Assembly (NCBI RefSeq): GCF_902168135.1
Contig: NZ_CABHOL010000021.1
Coordinates: 228,663 to 292,662, forward strand
Direction: 5' to 3'
Length of the DNA stretch: 64,000 nucleotides
Origin: an uncultured Fluviicola sp.
GTDB lineage: Bacteria; Bacteroidota; Bacteroidia; Flavobacteriales_D; Crocinitomicaceae
Positions 37,167 through 46,184 of this stretch are shown piece after piece. Numbering within the stretch: position 1 is the stretch's first letter; each line of letters opens with the position of its first letter. A program made the position numbers and the translations under genes. The notes below the pieces were generated by a model, which was not told the origin of the DNA, did no database searches, and saw only the letters and a list, made by a program, of their open reading frames with translations.

Positions 37167-37925
37167 TTAGTGCTTAATAACAATTCGTTTTGTTTGTACC
37201 AGATTTCCTTTATTGTGAACATACACCAGGTAAACTCCGTTTTTGAAATTGCTTACATCCACTTTGTTAATTGGAGCTCCTGATTCAGCCAAAACCACTT
37301 TTCCAAGTACGTCAACCATTTTCAATTCAACTGTACCTTCTAATCCTTTAGTGCTTACAGTCAATACATTTGAAACCGGGTTCGGATATACAGAAACAGA
37401 TACCTCATCTTGTTGTTGATCCTCAATTCCGAGTGTAGAAGTAACGATCACATCAACAGAATCCACTCTTGTAGATTGTCCTTCAATTAAATAAAAACGG
37501 TACTTTTCAGTTCCTGCACCATGTGTTTCAGCGTCAGCTACCAGGTTTGCAGATGCTCCGGGAGCAACATCCAAACTGTATTGGTTCGGACTAGTCCAGG
37601 GATTTGTATTCATGATTTGAGGAGTATAACATTGTCCGAAAGGATCTCCGGGAGCTCCCCAGCATAAGTAATCTGCCCATGCTGCCATATCTGTTATTCT
37701 GTAACGCTCCATCTTCCATGTCTTGTTAACAGCAGAAGTGTTTTTAAAGTTAATGGTAACTCCATGCGTCCCATCTGTGGTAGCCATAATTGTATATTCT
37801 TCACCATTCAAGGCGTTTCCTGTACCTGCCTGGGTTCCGTTATCCCACAGTTTAATTTCAACCTGCCCGAAACCTGTAGAGCAAGCAAGTAAAAGAACAG
37901 TAACTAAAGAGTATATTTTTTTCAT
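37167..37925 (-). CDS. Secreted protein with T9SS type A sorting domain
   Basis: Protein of 252 residues starting MKKIYSLVTVLLLACSTGFGQ, a signal peptide; a start seven codons upstream would overlap the promoter. The middle part (about 21-150) is a beta-rich domain of unknown function with DGTHGVTINFKNTSAVNKTWKM and a CWGAPGDPFGQC segment with two Cys. The C-terminus (about 170-252) is a T9SS type A sorting domain (VSVYPNPVSNVLTVSTKG to GVYLVYVHNKGNLVQTKRIVI). It is transcribed alone from the consensus promoter at 37946-37976 and ends at a bidirectional terminator. Confidence 0.85.
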   Translation of the reverse strand: MKKIYSLVTVLLLACSTGFGQVEIKLWDNGTQAGTGNALNGEEYTIMATTDGTHGVTINFKNTSAVNKTWKMERYRITDMAAWADYLCWGAPGDPFGQCYTPQIMNTNPWTSPNQYSLDVAPGASANLVADAETHGAGTEKYRFYLIEGQSTRVDSVDVIVTSTLGIEDQQQDEVSVSVYPNPVSNVLTVSTKGLEGTVELKMVDVLGKVVLAESGAPINKVDVSNFKNGVYLVYVHNKGNLVQTKRIVIKH

Positions 37926-37945
37926 AATCGCGTTTTCAGTTTTCA

Positions 37946-37976
37946 CAAATATAGGAACGTTCTATTTTTCTCACAA
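37946..37976 (-). promoter_or_regulatory. Promoter of the T9SS cargo gene at 37167
   Basis: TTG (37976-37974), a 20 bp spacer and TATATTTG (37953-37946) on the minus strand. The start codon is 20 nt downstream of the -7 box. Confidence 0.78.
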
Positions 37977-38264
37977 TAGGTCACATTCGTATATCAATCA
38001 GTAAGATTACAATTTTTTACTTGAAAAAACAACCTCCTATCCCCTTATATTCGTTAATTTTTGATTTAAGTGCGCTTTTTCGGAATTAAACGGTTTGATT
38101 TTGATGAAAATCAGAATTATTAGGATTACAATTTTTCACTGTGACTTAACATTTTTTAGGAATACAAGAGTATCGGATAACACATGTTTAAAATTGTGTT
38201 AAGGAAAAGGTATCTTTGGATTTCGGCACAGAACTTGAACTGTCCCTTGCTAAAATTTAAAACT
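37977..38264. promoter_or_regulatory. Divergent regulatory region with a 17 bp direct repeat, upstream of the TlpA operon
   Basis: No gene is seen. GATTACAATTTTTTACT (38005-38021) recurs at 38124-38140 with one mismatch (C for T). TATCTTTG at 38211-38218 is a perfect plus-strand -7 box for the TlpA gene, but no TTG is found at the expected -33 distance. The leader would be about 40 nt, consistent with a separately regulated promoter. Confidence 0.5.
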
Positions 38265-38774
38265 ATGAAAAAAATTACGTTCTTATTTCTGGGACTTATT
38301 GTTTCTACCTTATCGATGGCTCAAAATCATGAACCATTAGTAGTTAAACAACTTCCTTCTGTAAAATTAGTTGACATGAATGGTAAAGCAGTAAACACTG
38401 CTGAATTGGGCTTTAAAGGTCCTGTAGTTATTTCATTTTGGGCTACCTGGTGTTCTCCGTGCAAACGCGAATTAAACACTATTCATGAGCTTTATCCTGA
38501 CTGGCAGGAAGAAACTGGTGTGAACCTTGTTGCCGTAACCATTGACGATGAAAAAACAAAAGCGCAAGTTCCGGTATACGTAGACGGAAAAGGATGGGAT
38601 TACCTGGTTTTAATGGACCCTAACGGGGATTTTAAACGTGCAATGGGTGTAAACAATGTTCCTCATACCTTTTTAATAGATCAAAAAGGAAATATCGTTT
38701 ACTCACACAATAATTATTCTCCCGGAGACGAAGAAAAATTGTACGACGAGATCAAAAAGCTCGGAAATAAATAA
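38265..38774 (+). CDS. TlpA-like periplasmic thioredoxin
   Basis: Protein of 169 residues with a signal peptide (MKKITFLFLGLIVSTLSMAQ). The thioredoxin fold contains the active-site FWATWCSPCKREL and the cis-Pro region NNVPHTFLIDQKGNIVY. Such proteins reduce or exchange disulfides in exported proteins. I chose the ATG at 38265; the 27-residue upstream extension would place the promoter inside the gene. It is the first gene of an operon with a DUF6029 protein (24 bp gap) and an Omp28 lipoprotein (16 bp gap), so its likely partners are those outer-envelope proteins. Confidence 0.92.
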   Translation: MKKITFLFLGLIVSTLSMAQNHEPLVVKQLPSVKLVDMNGKAVNTAELGFKGPVVISFWATWCSPCKRELNTIHELYPDWQEETGVNLVAVTIDDEKTKAQVPVYVDGKGWDYLVLMDPNGDFKRAMGVNNVPHTFLIDQKGNIVYSHNNYSPGDEEKLYDEIKKLGNK

Positions 38775-38798
38775 GCTACTTATACTCTTATACTATAG

Positions 38799-40493
38799 AT
38801 GAAAAACTGGATTTTAGGAATCTGTGCATTGTCCGGATCGCTCACAGCATTCGGACAATCTAATATATTAGGGAGCATTACGGGAAATATGGAAGCAACA
38901 TTCCAATACCTGAATGCTGATCCGCTGATCGGAGCGCTACAGCCTGTAGAACGCGGACTGCTTAACTCCTACATGAATGTGTTCTATTCAGGCTCACATT
39001 TTAAAGCAGGAGGTCGTTTCGAGTCCTATTTACCGCGTATTAACGGATATCCGAACCGTTTTGACGGAACAGGGCTCGGAATGCGCTATGTTGGATGGTC
39101 TAACGATTATATCGATATTACTTTAGGTAATTTCTATGAACAATTTGGTTCGGGAACTATTTTCAGGGCTTATGAAGACCGGAACCTCGGATATGATAAT
39201 GCTATGGATGGTGCCCGTGTAATCTTACGCCCTTATAAAGGAATACAGCTAAAAGCAGTTTACGGGAACCAGCGCTATTCCTTCCAGGGAGGAAGAGTAG
39301 ATAAATCAGCGGGGATAACACGCGGTGTTGATTTGCAGTTACATTTGAATGAATTGATCCCGGTAATGGATTCAAGTGGTTTGGACGTGACTATCGGCGG
39401 AGCTTTCATGAGCAAGTACCAAAAAGATGACAACGAAACCTACATCCTTCCGGAAAATGTGGCGGCCTACAGCGGTCGAATCGGATTACGGTATAAGAAA
39501 TTCACTTTGAACGGGGAATATACTTATAAGGAAAATGATCCGAGTGATGACAACGGTTACATTTACAATCCGGGACATGCAGCTTTGATTAATCTGGGGT
39601 ATTCCCGAAAAGGATTGGGGATCTCACTCTCAGCTAAGTCCGTAGACAATATGAGTTATCGTTCGGACCGTACCAAAGGGTTGGCGGATTTGTTTATCAA
39701 TTACCTGCCTGCCATGAACAAAACGCATACTTACAACCTGGTGGCGACGCTTTATCCCTATGCTACTCAGCCTTTGGGTGAAATTGCTTACCAGGCAGAA
39801 GTGCTTTATACGATTCCGAAAGGAAAAGGCGGCGGGAAGTACGGAATTCCAATCAATATTAATTATTCTGCAGCATTTCAACCTTTACGTCATACACGCG
39901 GGTTTGCAATGCCCGGAGATTCTTCCCGCATAACCTACAGGGGAAATCCGTTCGATATGACTGACAGCTTGCTTTGGCAGGATATCAACGTAAATGTTAC
40001 CTACAAATTCAACAAAAGCTTTTACCTGATCGGTTCCTATTTCAACATCGCGATTAATAATGATGTTTCAAAAGTAACCGAAACTGCACATGGAATGATA
40101 AACGCTCACATTGCTGTTTTGGAAGCAGGTTGGAAAATCAATAAGAAACACAATTTAAGAGCAGAGTTACAGGCTTTATTCACTACGAATAAAAAGATGG
40201 CCGGCTTCAATTACCAGACGGATAAGGACAAAGGGGATTGGGTAACACTCGTTTTGGAATATACAATCTCTCCAAACTGGTTCCTTGGTTTTATGGACCA
40301 GTATAACTATGGTAATTCAAACAAGGATTTGAGAGTTCATTACGCAATCGGATCTTTTGGTTGGATAAAAGATGCAACTCGGGTAACTTTGAATTATGGT
40401 CGTCAGCGTGCCGGTCTGTTCTGTGTGGGCGGTGTATGCCGTTTCGTCCCTGCGTCCAACGGTTTGACGGTTTCATTAACGCAAAGTTTCTAA
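38799..40493 (+). CDS. DUF6029-like outer-membrane beta-barrel protein
   Basis: Protein of 564 residues with a signal peptide (ILGICALSGSLTAFGQ) followed by a region that looks entirely beta-barrel: alternating Tyr/Leu strands such as KAGGRFESYLPRINGY, EQFGSGTIFRAYEDRNLGYD and a terminal Phe (GLTVSLTQSF). This pattern, including the EQFGSGTIFRAYEDR segment, fits DUF6029 proteins, which accompany TlpA and Omp28 genes in Bacteroidota. A CVGGVC pair near the C-terminus could be a TlpA substrate. The function is unknown; family assignment is from memory. Confidence 0.8.
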   Translation: MKNWILGICALSGSLTAFGQSNILGSITGNMEATFQYLNADPLIGALQPVERGLLNSYMNVFYSGSHFKAGGRFESYLPRINGYPNRFDGTGLGMRYVGWSNDYIDITLGNFYEQFGSGTIFRAYEDRNLGYDNAMDGARVILRPYKGIQLKAVYGNQRYSFQGGRVDKSAGITRGVDLQLHLNELIPVMDSSGLDVTIGGAFMSKYQKDDNETYILPENVAAYSGRIGLRYKKFTLNGEYTYKENDPSDDNGYIYNPGHAALINLGYSRKGLGISLSAKSVDNMSYRSDRTKGLADLFINYLPAMNKTHTYNLVATLYPYATQPLGEIAYQAEVLYTIPKGKGGGKYGIPININYSAAFQPLRHTRGFAMPGDSSRITYRGNPFDMTDSLLWQDINVNVTYKFNKSFYLIGSYFNIAINNDVSKVTETAHGMINAHIAVLEAGWKINKKHNLRAELQALFTTNKKMAGFNYQTDKDKGDWVTLVLEYTISPNWFLGFMDQYNYGNSNKDLRVHYAIGSFGWIKDATRVTLNYGRQRAGLFCVGGVCRFVPASNGLTVSLTQSF

Positions 40494-40509
40494 TTAATAC
40501 ATTTAGAAC

Positions 40510-41445
40510 ATGAAGAAATTTATCTTTTTATCAGCGATTTTGGCAGCAGGGCTTGTTTCCTGCGACAAGGTCAAAAATGCCTATCCGGAAAAGGGTACGG
40601 GAACTTCTGCACTTGATTGGTCTTTGTACCCGGATGGAGATTCCGCACACTATGTGGCGCAAGGACTTTGGCCTGCGTTCCCGGAAAACACCAATACATT
40701 CACCAATGTATTGATTGAAGATTTTACCGGACACCGATGCAACAACTGTCCGAATGCAGCAACCCTTTTACAAAGCCTGGAGCAGGCAAATCCGGGAAGA
40801 GTATTTGGAGTAGGAGTTCACACAAGCCCTGTCGGAGCTTCCAGTTTCCAGGAAGTGTTACTTCCGGACTATCCTACTGTCCTATTTAATGATTTGGCTT
40901 ATGAAATCGGCGTTCATTTCGGGTCCAAACCGGGAACAAGCTTTTTGGGTAATCCAAGCGGAACGGTTAACCGTCAATTAAACGGTACGGACAATACCAG
41001 CGCGCCTCCGACATGGAATTCGAAAACTACGGTTGAATTGAACAAGCCGCTTCGCGTGAATATTCAATCTCATACGAATTATTTTGCAAGTACCAGAGGT
41101 AGTTTCCTGCATGTAGAAGTTGACAAGGTAGACAATAACCTCACCAATGATCTGGCAGTTGTGGTTTACGTTTGTGAAGATTCACTGGTTGCACCGCAGC
41201 TTATGCCCAACTTAACCCGGAACGCAACTTATGTCCATAAAGATATTATGCGCGATTGTATCGACGGAAGGGCTTTCGGACGCGTTTTGGAAGCTTCAGA
41301 CCTTGGTCCAAACGGCAAGTATTATGTCAATTACACGTACAAACTCCCTGATCAATATGATGTCGATAACATGCATTATTTGATCTATGTATACGATAAA
41401 GTAACGGAAGAAATTTACCAGGTTATCGAACAACACCTCCATTAA
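40510..41445 (+). CDS. Omp28-related outer-membrane lipoprotein
   Basis: Protein of 311 residues with a lipoprotein signal (FIFLSAILAAGLVSC). The Omp28 domain starts NVLIEDFTGHRCNNCPNAAT, with a thioredoxin-like CNNC pair, and continues with VGVHTSPVGASSFQEV. Omp28 was described in Porphyromonas gingivalis as a surface adhesin. The related domain also occurs inside the T9SS cargo at 34421. Third gene of the TlpA operon, followed by a terminator at 41470. TlpA may maintain the redox state of its CxxC. Confidence 0.88.
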   Translation: MKKFIFLSAILAAGLVSCDKVKNAYPEKGTGTSALDWSLYPDGDSAHYVAQGLWPAFPENTNTFTNVLIEDFTGHRCNNCPNAATLLQSLEQANPGRVFGVGVHTSPVGASSFQEVLLPDYPTVLFNDLAYEIGVHFGSKPGTSFLGNPSGTVNRQLNGTDNTSAPPTWNSKTTVELNKPLRVNIQSHTNYFASTRGSFLHVEVDKVDNNLTNDLAVVVYVCEDSLVAPQLMPNLTRNATYVHKDIMRDCIDGRAFGRVLEASDLGPNGKYYVNYTYKLPDQYDVDNMHYLIYVYDKVTEEIYQVIEQHLH

Positions 41446-41469
41446 AAATTTAACATACAGCTATAAAGT

Positions 41470-41505
41470 AGCGTGTGTCTGATTGTTACGGGCACACGCT
41501 TTTTT
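41470..41505 (+). terminator. Terminator of the TlpA-DUF6029-Omp28 operon
   Basis: AGCGTGTG and CACACGCT form an 8 bp stem with a 15 nt loop, followed by a run of T. It is 24 bp after the stop codon. Confidence 0.8.
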
Positions 41506-41586
41506 GTTCACGTAACTTTTAACATTTTTAACATACCAAATCCGGAAATGGATCGTTATATTAGATGAAATTATAAACAGAACCCC

Positions 41587-41781
41587 ATGTTTGAACTAAC
41601 GAAAAAAATCCTGGTTCGGGTAAGTTTTGACCCACTTTTATTCCAGAAAGAATTGTCAAAAGCAATCCGATGGATGTCTGACTCAGAAGAAATTCAACGT
41701 TTAAGGGAATGGTGTATGAAAGAATTCGGTGCGGTTTATCCTTCTATAATTAATAAAGCTTTCACACCGCAGAAAAGTTAA
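41587..41781 (+). CDS. Small conserved-looking protein of unknown function (64 aa)
   Basis: Protein MFELTKKILVRVSFDPLLFQ continuing KELSKAIRWMSDSEEIQRLREWC, 64 residues, without signal peptide or membrane segment, predicted largely helical. It resembles small Bacteroidota proteins with the pattern kVSFD-LF-KEL-KAI-W that I recall as conserved hypothetical. It is bounded by terminators on both sides (41470 and 41805), so it has its own transcription unit, which supports a real gene. TATATTAG about 30 bp upstream is a possible weak -7 box. Confidence 0.65.
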   Translation: MFELTKKILVRVSFDPLLFQKELSKAIRWMSDSEEIQRLREWCMKEFGAVYPSIINKAFTPQKS

Positions 41782-41804
41782 AAGACATATTATTGATACG
41801 ACTA

Positions 41805-41830
41805 ACGGCTCCTTTTGGGAGCCGTTTTTA
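41805..41830 (+). terminator. Terminator of the 64 aa gene
   Basis: ACGGCTCC, TTTT loop and GGGAGCCGT form an 8-9 bp stem followed by five T. It lies 24 bp after the stop codon of the small gene. Confidence 0.88.
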
Positions 41831-41912
41831 GTTTATCTATCAACCGAAAGCGTAATATTGCGTTTTACGTCAATCTATGAAATTTTAATAAAATGTGGGG
41901 AATAAATGAATC

Positions 41913-42383
41913 TTACTCAAATTCAATCAATAAGCCACCCTTATCAACCACATCCTGCGGATTGATTGCAATGGCTTTAACAACTCCGATCCCTTCGGCT
42001 TTTAAAACGTTTTCCATTTTCATTGCCTCAAGCGTTAATAAAGGATCTCCTACCTCGATGGATTGTCCAACCGTAACAGCAACACTGACAACTCTTCCAG
42101 GCATCGGTGCTTTCAGCTGCTTTAATTTGCGCAGTTTCGGCTTGTCCATTCCAAGAGAAGCAATCAATTCATCCAAAGGACCGCCTTTTTTCACTTCAAA
42201 TACGCGGTGGTTCAATTTTAATGTAAGCAAACCTTCTTCCATGCGATTCGACATCACTTCGCCGCGGAACTTTTTCCCTTTGTACGTTATTGTAAAAAAC
42301 TGCTGGTCTTCCCAACGAATATGAACCCCATCTCTGTTAGCATGAAGGACTTCTCCGTCCGTTGTCCAATTAGCTGTTTCCAT
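41913..42383 (-). CDS. Biotin carboxyl carrier (biotinyl-domain) protein
   Basis: Protein of 156 residues from METANWTTDGEV (ATG 42383); the 15-residue extension upstream is not family-like. A variable N-terminal region is followed by a biotinyl domain with LKAPMPGRVVSVAVTVGQSI and the biotinylation motif TLEAMKMEN, whose Lys accepts biotin. It probably serves an acetyl- or propionyl-CoA carboxylase; no carboxylase or carboxyltransferase subunit is nearby, so the partner is elsewhere. It is divergent from the M1 aminopeptidase gene, with about 120 bp between start codons. Confidence 0.88.
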   Translation of the reverse strand: METANWTTDGEVLHANRDGVHIRWEDQQFFTITYKGKKFRGEVMSNRMEEGLLTLKLNHRVFEVKKGGPLDELIASLGMDKPKLRKLKQLKAPMPGRVVSVAVTVGQSIEVGDPLLTLEAMKMENVLKAEGIGVVKAIAINPQDVVDKGGLLIEFE

Positions 42384-42439
42384 CTGTAAGAATTTTGCGA
42401 CAATAATACGAACTATTTGTCCATTCATCTAGAAAAAGA

Positions 42440-42469
42440 TTGTAAAAAAAACTTAGTTTCCTATATTTG
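42440..42469 (+). promoter_or_regulatory. Promoter of the M1 aminopeptidase gene
   Basis: TTG (42440-42442), a 19 bp spacer and TATATTTG (42462-42469) match the consensus exactly. This rules out TTG 42467 as the start codon, since it lies in the -7 box, and sets the start at ATG 42506. Confidence 0.8.
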
Positions 42470-42505
42470 CCGTTCAATGTATTTACGAATCATATTCGCC
42501 CGAAA

Positions 42506-45130
42506 ATGAAGAAAATATCCTACTTGGTTGCTCTTGTCTTAGTAGCTTGTCAACCAAAACATACTGACACTGAGCACGCGGCAAGTCAAAGTAACAACTC
42601 GGAGTCAACTACTGTTGCAATTGACGAGTCAAAGCAAGATAGCCCCAAAGTATACCATGCATCCAGAACCGTATTGACCGACTTGATCAATACAAAACTG
42701 GAAGTTTCATTCGATTGGACGAAATCCTGGTTGATTGGTAAAGAGACACTTCAGGCTAAACCACATTATTACAAATCCAATGAGTTGGTCCTTGATGCGA
42801 AAGGAATGGAGATCAAAAGTGTTTCCATGGCCGGAAAAACGCTCCAATTTGAATACAAAGACGACGTTTTAACCATTCAACTGGATAGAACCTATACACG
42901 TGATGAGAATTATACGGTAGTTATTGACTACATCGCTAAACCGGATGAGCGCAAAACAGGCGGGTCAAACGCGATTACCAGTGATAAAGGTCTATACTTC
43001 ATCAATCCGCGTGGAGAAGAGCCTAATAAAATGCCCCAGATCTGGACACAGGGTGAAACAGAATCCAACTCGGTTTGGTTCCCAACGATCGATTCCCCGA
43101 ACTCGAAAACAAAGCAGGAGATTTATATCACTGTGCAGGATAAATATGCAACACTTTCCAACGGTAAATTGGTGAGTTCTACCAAAAATGCTGACGGTAC
43201 CAGAACAGACTACTGGAAACAGGACCTTCCGCATGCTCCTTACTTATTCATGATGGGAGTGGGTGAATTCAAAGTGGTAAAAGATACTTACAAGCGCCCC
43301 GACGGGACAAACATGGAGGTGAACTACTACGTAGAACCACAATGGGAAAAAGACGCAAAAGCAATTTTCGGGGAAACTCCGGCAATGATCGGTTTCTTCT
43401 CACAATTATTAGGTGTTGAATATCCCTGGGACAAGTATTCCCAAATTGTTGTAAGAGATTATGTTTCCGGGGCAATGGAAAATACCGGAGCAGTAGTTTT
43501 CGGAGAGTACGCTTATAAAACACAGCGAGAGCTTTTGGATGAGAACGACAATTCTACGATTGCACACGAATTGTTCCACCACTGGTTCGGAGATTTGGTT
43601 ACCTGTGAATCCTGGTCGAACCTAACATTGAACGAATCTTTCGCGAACTATTCCCAATTCTTGTGGGATGAGCATCGTCACGGTTTGGATGAAGCAGAAT
43701 TCCAGGCATTACAGGAAGCAGCAGGTTACTTTGCTTCTGCTGATCAGGGAGGTTATCACAACCTGGTTTGGTTTGATTACAAATCACGTGAGGACATGTT
43801 TGACGGTCATTCCTACAACAAGGGAGGGCGTATTTTGCACATGCTTCGCAAATACATCGGTGATGAAGCTTTCTTCCTGGGATTGAAAAATTACCTGAAG
43901 CAAAACCAGTTCAAAGCAGCAGAATTCCACCAACTAAGACTGGCTTTCGAAGATGTCAGCGGCGAAGACCTGAATTGGTTCTTCAATCAGTGGTACCAGG
44001 GAAAAGGCCACCCGATCCTGGATGTATCTTATGCTGCAGATGCGAATGCTGTTTCTATCACGGTCAACCAAAAACAGAAAAAGGATTTCGGATTGTTCAA
44101 ATTACCGGTTGATGTAACGGTTTATGACGACCGTGGTGCAACAACTACCCGTCAGTGGTTCAACGACGAATCCACAACGGTGAAAATCCCAACCCAGGGA
44201 ACTGTGAAAAATGTCATTTTTGATGCGGAAGCGATGCTTTTATGCAAAATGGAAGAGAAAAAAGACGCTTCCTGGTATGCTTTCCAATGGAATAACTCCA
44301 AGCATTACATTCACCGGAAAAATGCACTTCAAAAAGTTCCTGCCAGTTCTCCTGAAGCAGCAAGAATTGCTCAGGAAGCGTTGAAAGATCCGTTCTGGGA
44401 TATTCGCTCTACTGCAATCGAGAAAATCGGTAAAATGACTGCTGATAACAAGGCCGCTTCAATCAGCCGTTTGAAGCAGATGGCGAGTACTGATTCCGTT
44501 TCTTCCGTTCGCGCCGCTGCCATAACAGCTTTGGCAGGAATGATTTCCGGTCCGGAACTGGAGCAGTTATGCACAGAAAGCATTCAAAAAGACCAGTCTT
44601 ATTCTGTGATAAGCGCTGCCTTGCTTCAACTTTCCAAAGTAAACAATAAAGCAGCTTTGGAAGCTTGTAAAACTTTGGAAAATGAATCTTCCGGCAAAAT
44701 GCAAATGGGTATTGCCATGATCTATGCCAAATATGGAGATGCTGACCAGATCGCTTATTACGAGAAAGTCTTTAAATCAAACCTGGTACAAGGGTTCGAT
44801 AAATTGGGGGTACTGAACTCCATGACTTTCTTTGCTTCGCGACAGGAACCGAAAATTCAGAGACGTACACTTCCTATCTACGAAAACGAGTATAAAACAG
44901 GCGGAATGTACACTCAAATGTTTATGCCTCAATACATCGGATATTTGAGAGATAATTTGAAAAACTCCATTGATAAATACAAAGCAGAAGAGGAAAAAGC
45001 TAAAAAAGACGGAAATACCAATGCAGCGGATATTGCTCATGGAAAAGTAACGGATGCCGAAGCATTACTGGCTGACTATGACAAAATGATCGCAGGCTTC
45101 CCGAAAGCGGAAGAAGAAGCAGGACATTGA
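42506..45130 (+). CDS. M1 family zinc aminopeptidase lipoprotein
   Basis: Protein of 874 residues. A lipoprotein signal ends in LVLVAC and is followed by a polar linker. The M1 domain has GAMEN as SGAMENTGAVVF and the zinc motif HELFHH (residues 354-359) with the third ligand Glu at 377 in LTLNESFANY, the HEXXH-X18-E pattern. The C-terminal half has helical HEAT-like repeats (about 620-800). It removes N-terminal residues from peptides outside the inner membrane, probably for nutrient use. The start is fixed by the promoter overlapping upstream codons. A terminator follows at 45147. Confidence 0.93.
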   Translation: MKKISYLVALVLVACQPKHTDTEHAASQSNNSESTTVAIDESKQDSPKVYHASRTVLTDLINTKLEVSFDWTKSWLIGKETLQAKPHYYKSNELVLDAKGMEIKSVSMAGKTLQFEYKDDVLTIQLDRTYTRDENYTVVIDYIAKPDERKTGGSNAITSDKGLYFINPRGEEPNKMPQIWTQGETESNSVWFPTIDSPNSKTKQEIYITVQDKYATLSNGKLVSSTKNADGTRTDYWKQDLPHAPYLFMMGVGEFKVVKDTYKRPDGTNMEVNYYVEPQWEKDAKAIFGETPAMIGFFSQLLGVEYPWDKYSQIVVRDYVSGAMENTGAVVFGEYAYKTQRELLDENDNSTIAHELFHHWFGDLVTCESWSNLTLNESFANYSQFLWDEHRHGLDEAEFQALQEAAGYFASADQGGYHNLVWFDYKSREDMFDGHSYNKGGRILHMLRKYIGDEAFFLGLKNYLKQNQFKAAEFHQLRLAFEDVSGEDLNWFFNQWYQGKGHPILDVSYAADANAVSITVNQKQKKDFGLFKLPVDVTVYDDRGATTTRQWFNDESTTVKIPTQGTVKNVIFDAEAMLLCKMEEKKDASWYAFQWNNSKHYIHRKNALQKVPASSPEAARIAQEALKDPFWDIRSTAIEKIGKMTADNKAASISRLKQMASTDSVSSVRAAAITALAGMISGPELEQLCTESIQKDQSYSVISAALLQLSKVNNKAALEACKTLENESSGKMQMGIAMIYAKYGDADQIAYYEKVFKSNLVQGFDKLGVLNSMTFFASRQEPKIQRRTLPIYENEYKTGGMYTQMFMPQYIGYLRDNLKNSIDKYKAEEEKAKKDGNTNAADIAHGKVTDAEALLADYDKMIAGFPKAEEEAGH

Positions 45131-45146
45131 TCATAATTATGTATGG

Positions 45147-45184
45147 AAAAGGGCAGGAATCAAACAACTCCTGCCCTTTTTTGT
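45147..45184. terminator. Terminator between the aminopeptidase and the convergent lipoprotein gene
   Basis: AAAAGGGCAGGA and TCCTGCCCTTTT form a 12 bp inverted repeat with A- and T-tracts at the ends, suited to both directions, with a run of six T on the plus strand. Confidence 0.9.
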
Positions 45185-45206
45185 TCTTAAAATATCTAAC
45201 AAACTC

Positions 45207-46184
45207 TTACAAGGTAGAGCGATACAATTTACCACTATAAAAGGCTAAAAACACTTTTCCTTTGTAATGAACAATGGAATTTAAAGGATCCACCAAATTA
45301 TCCCAGGTAATAGCAAGCTGCTCCCAATTATAACCGCCATCTTTGGTCAGGTAAAGGTTGCCATTGGTTGCAACATAACCTTCCGTTTCATTGTAAAAAT
45401 GGATCATACCAGGGAAAATACCCGTGAAAGGGATGGTAATCCAATTCTGCCCTCCGTTTGTTGTTTTGTATAGAGTAATTACATTATTCGAATTTACTAT
45501 TAGCGCATAACCAACATTCGAACTAGCAAAATGAAAATCTACACAAATTGAATTTGGCACTATCAGACTTGGTTCCCAGGAATTTCCACCGTTCACTGTT
45601 TTTAGTAATAAAACATCTAACAAAGAGTTTATATCCGGGGTAGTCATGACGTAACCGCAATTACTATTAATGAATTGCATTTCCTGCACCGTTGCTGAAT
45701 CCAGGTCCTGGTTATAAACATCCGTCCATGTTGCCCCCAAATCCGTACTCTTTTTGATGCGGTCGCATGAAACCAAGATTGTGTTTCCTCCCAAATACTC
45801 TACATCGTAAGTGTTTCCCGAGGTACTTCCTGAAAGTACCTGGGTATAATTTACGCCATTATCCGTAGTACGGTAAAGATTCTGACTACCCACGAAAAAA
45901 GTGTTCGCGGATACTACAGCAGCAGCCCAAGACCCACCAGGACTATTTACCTGGTACCATGTCTCTCCCAAATCAGAACTTCTCCATATTTCATCAACAG
46001 ACCAAATTAGTTGACCATTGGGGCCAACACGAAGGAATCCAAGACTATATGGAGCTGGAACGGTTGTCAGCAACTCGAAATTATCCGGTGCATGAGCAGG
46101 TATCGTTTCAGCTAACGGAGTTTTGTCTTTTTTGCAGGATGTGATTAAAAGAGCACAAAAGAAGATATAGAACAGTTTATTCAT
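45207..46184 (-). CDS. Asp-box/Ycf48-like beta-propeller lipoprotein
   Basis: Protein of 325 residues starting MNKLFYIFFCALLITSC, a lipoprotein signal with lipobox ITSC; the eight-residue extension upstream is not needed. Six Asp-box-like motifs of the form S/T-x-D/N-x-G-x-x-W/Y occur: SSDLGETWY, TTDNGVNYT, STDLGATWT, TVNGGNSWE, TTNGGQNWI and TKDGGYNWE. These indicate a BNR/Ycf48-type beta-propeller, usually involved in protein or glycan binding. No catalytic sialidase residues were seen. It is convergent with the aminopeptidase gene. Confidence 0.82.
   Translation of the reverse strand: MNKLFYIFFCALLITSCKKDKTPLAETIPAHAPDNFELLTTVPAPYSLGFLRVGPNGQLIWSVDEIWRSSDLGETWYQVNSPGGSWAAAVVSANTFFVGSQNLYRTTDNGVNYTQVLSGSTSGNTYDVEYLGGNTILVSCDRIKKSTDLGATWTDVYNQDLDSATVQEMQFINSNCGYVMTTPDINSLLDVLLLKTVNGGNSWEPSLIVPNSICVDFHFASSNVGYALIVNSNNVITLYKTTNGGQNWITIPFTGIFPGMIHFYNETEGYVATNGNLYLTKDGGYNWEQLAITWDNLVDPLNSIVHYKGKVFLAFYSGKLYRSTL

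Noticed and set aside
42467..42505. Upstream TTG start of the M1 aminopeptidase
   Set aside because: The TTG is part of the TATATTTG -7 box, and the residues before the lipoprotein signal do not fit.
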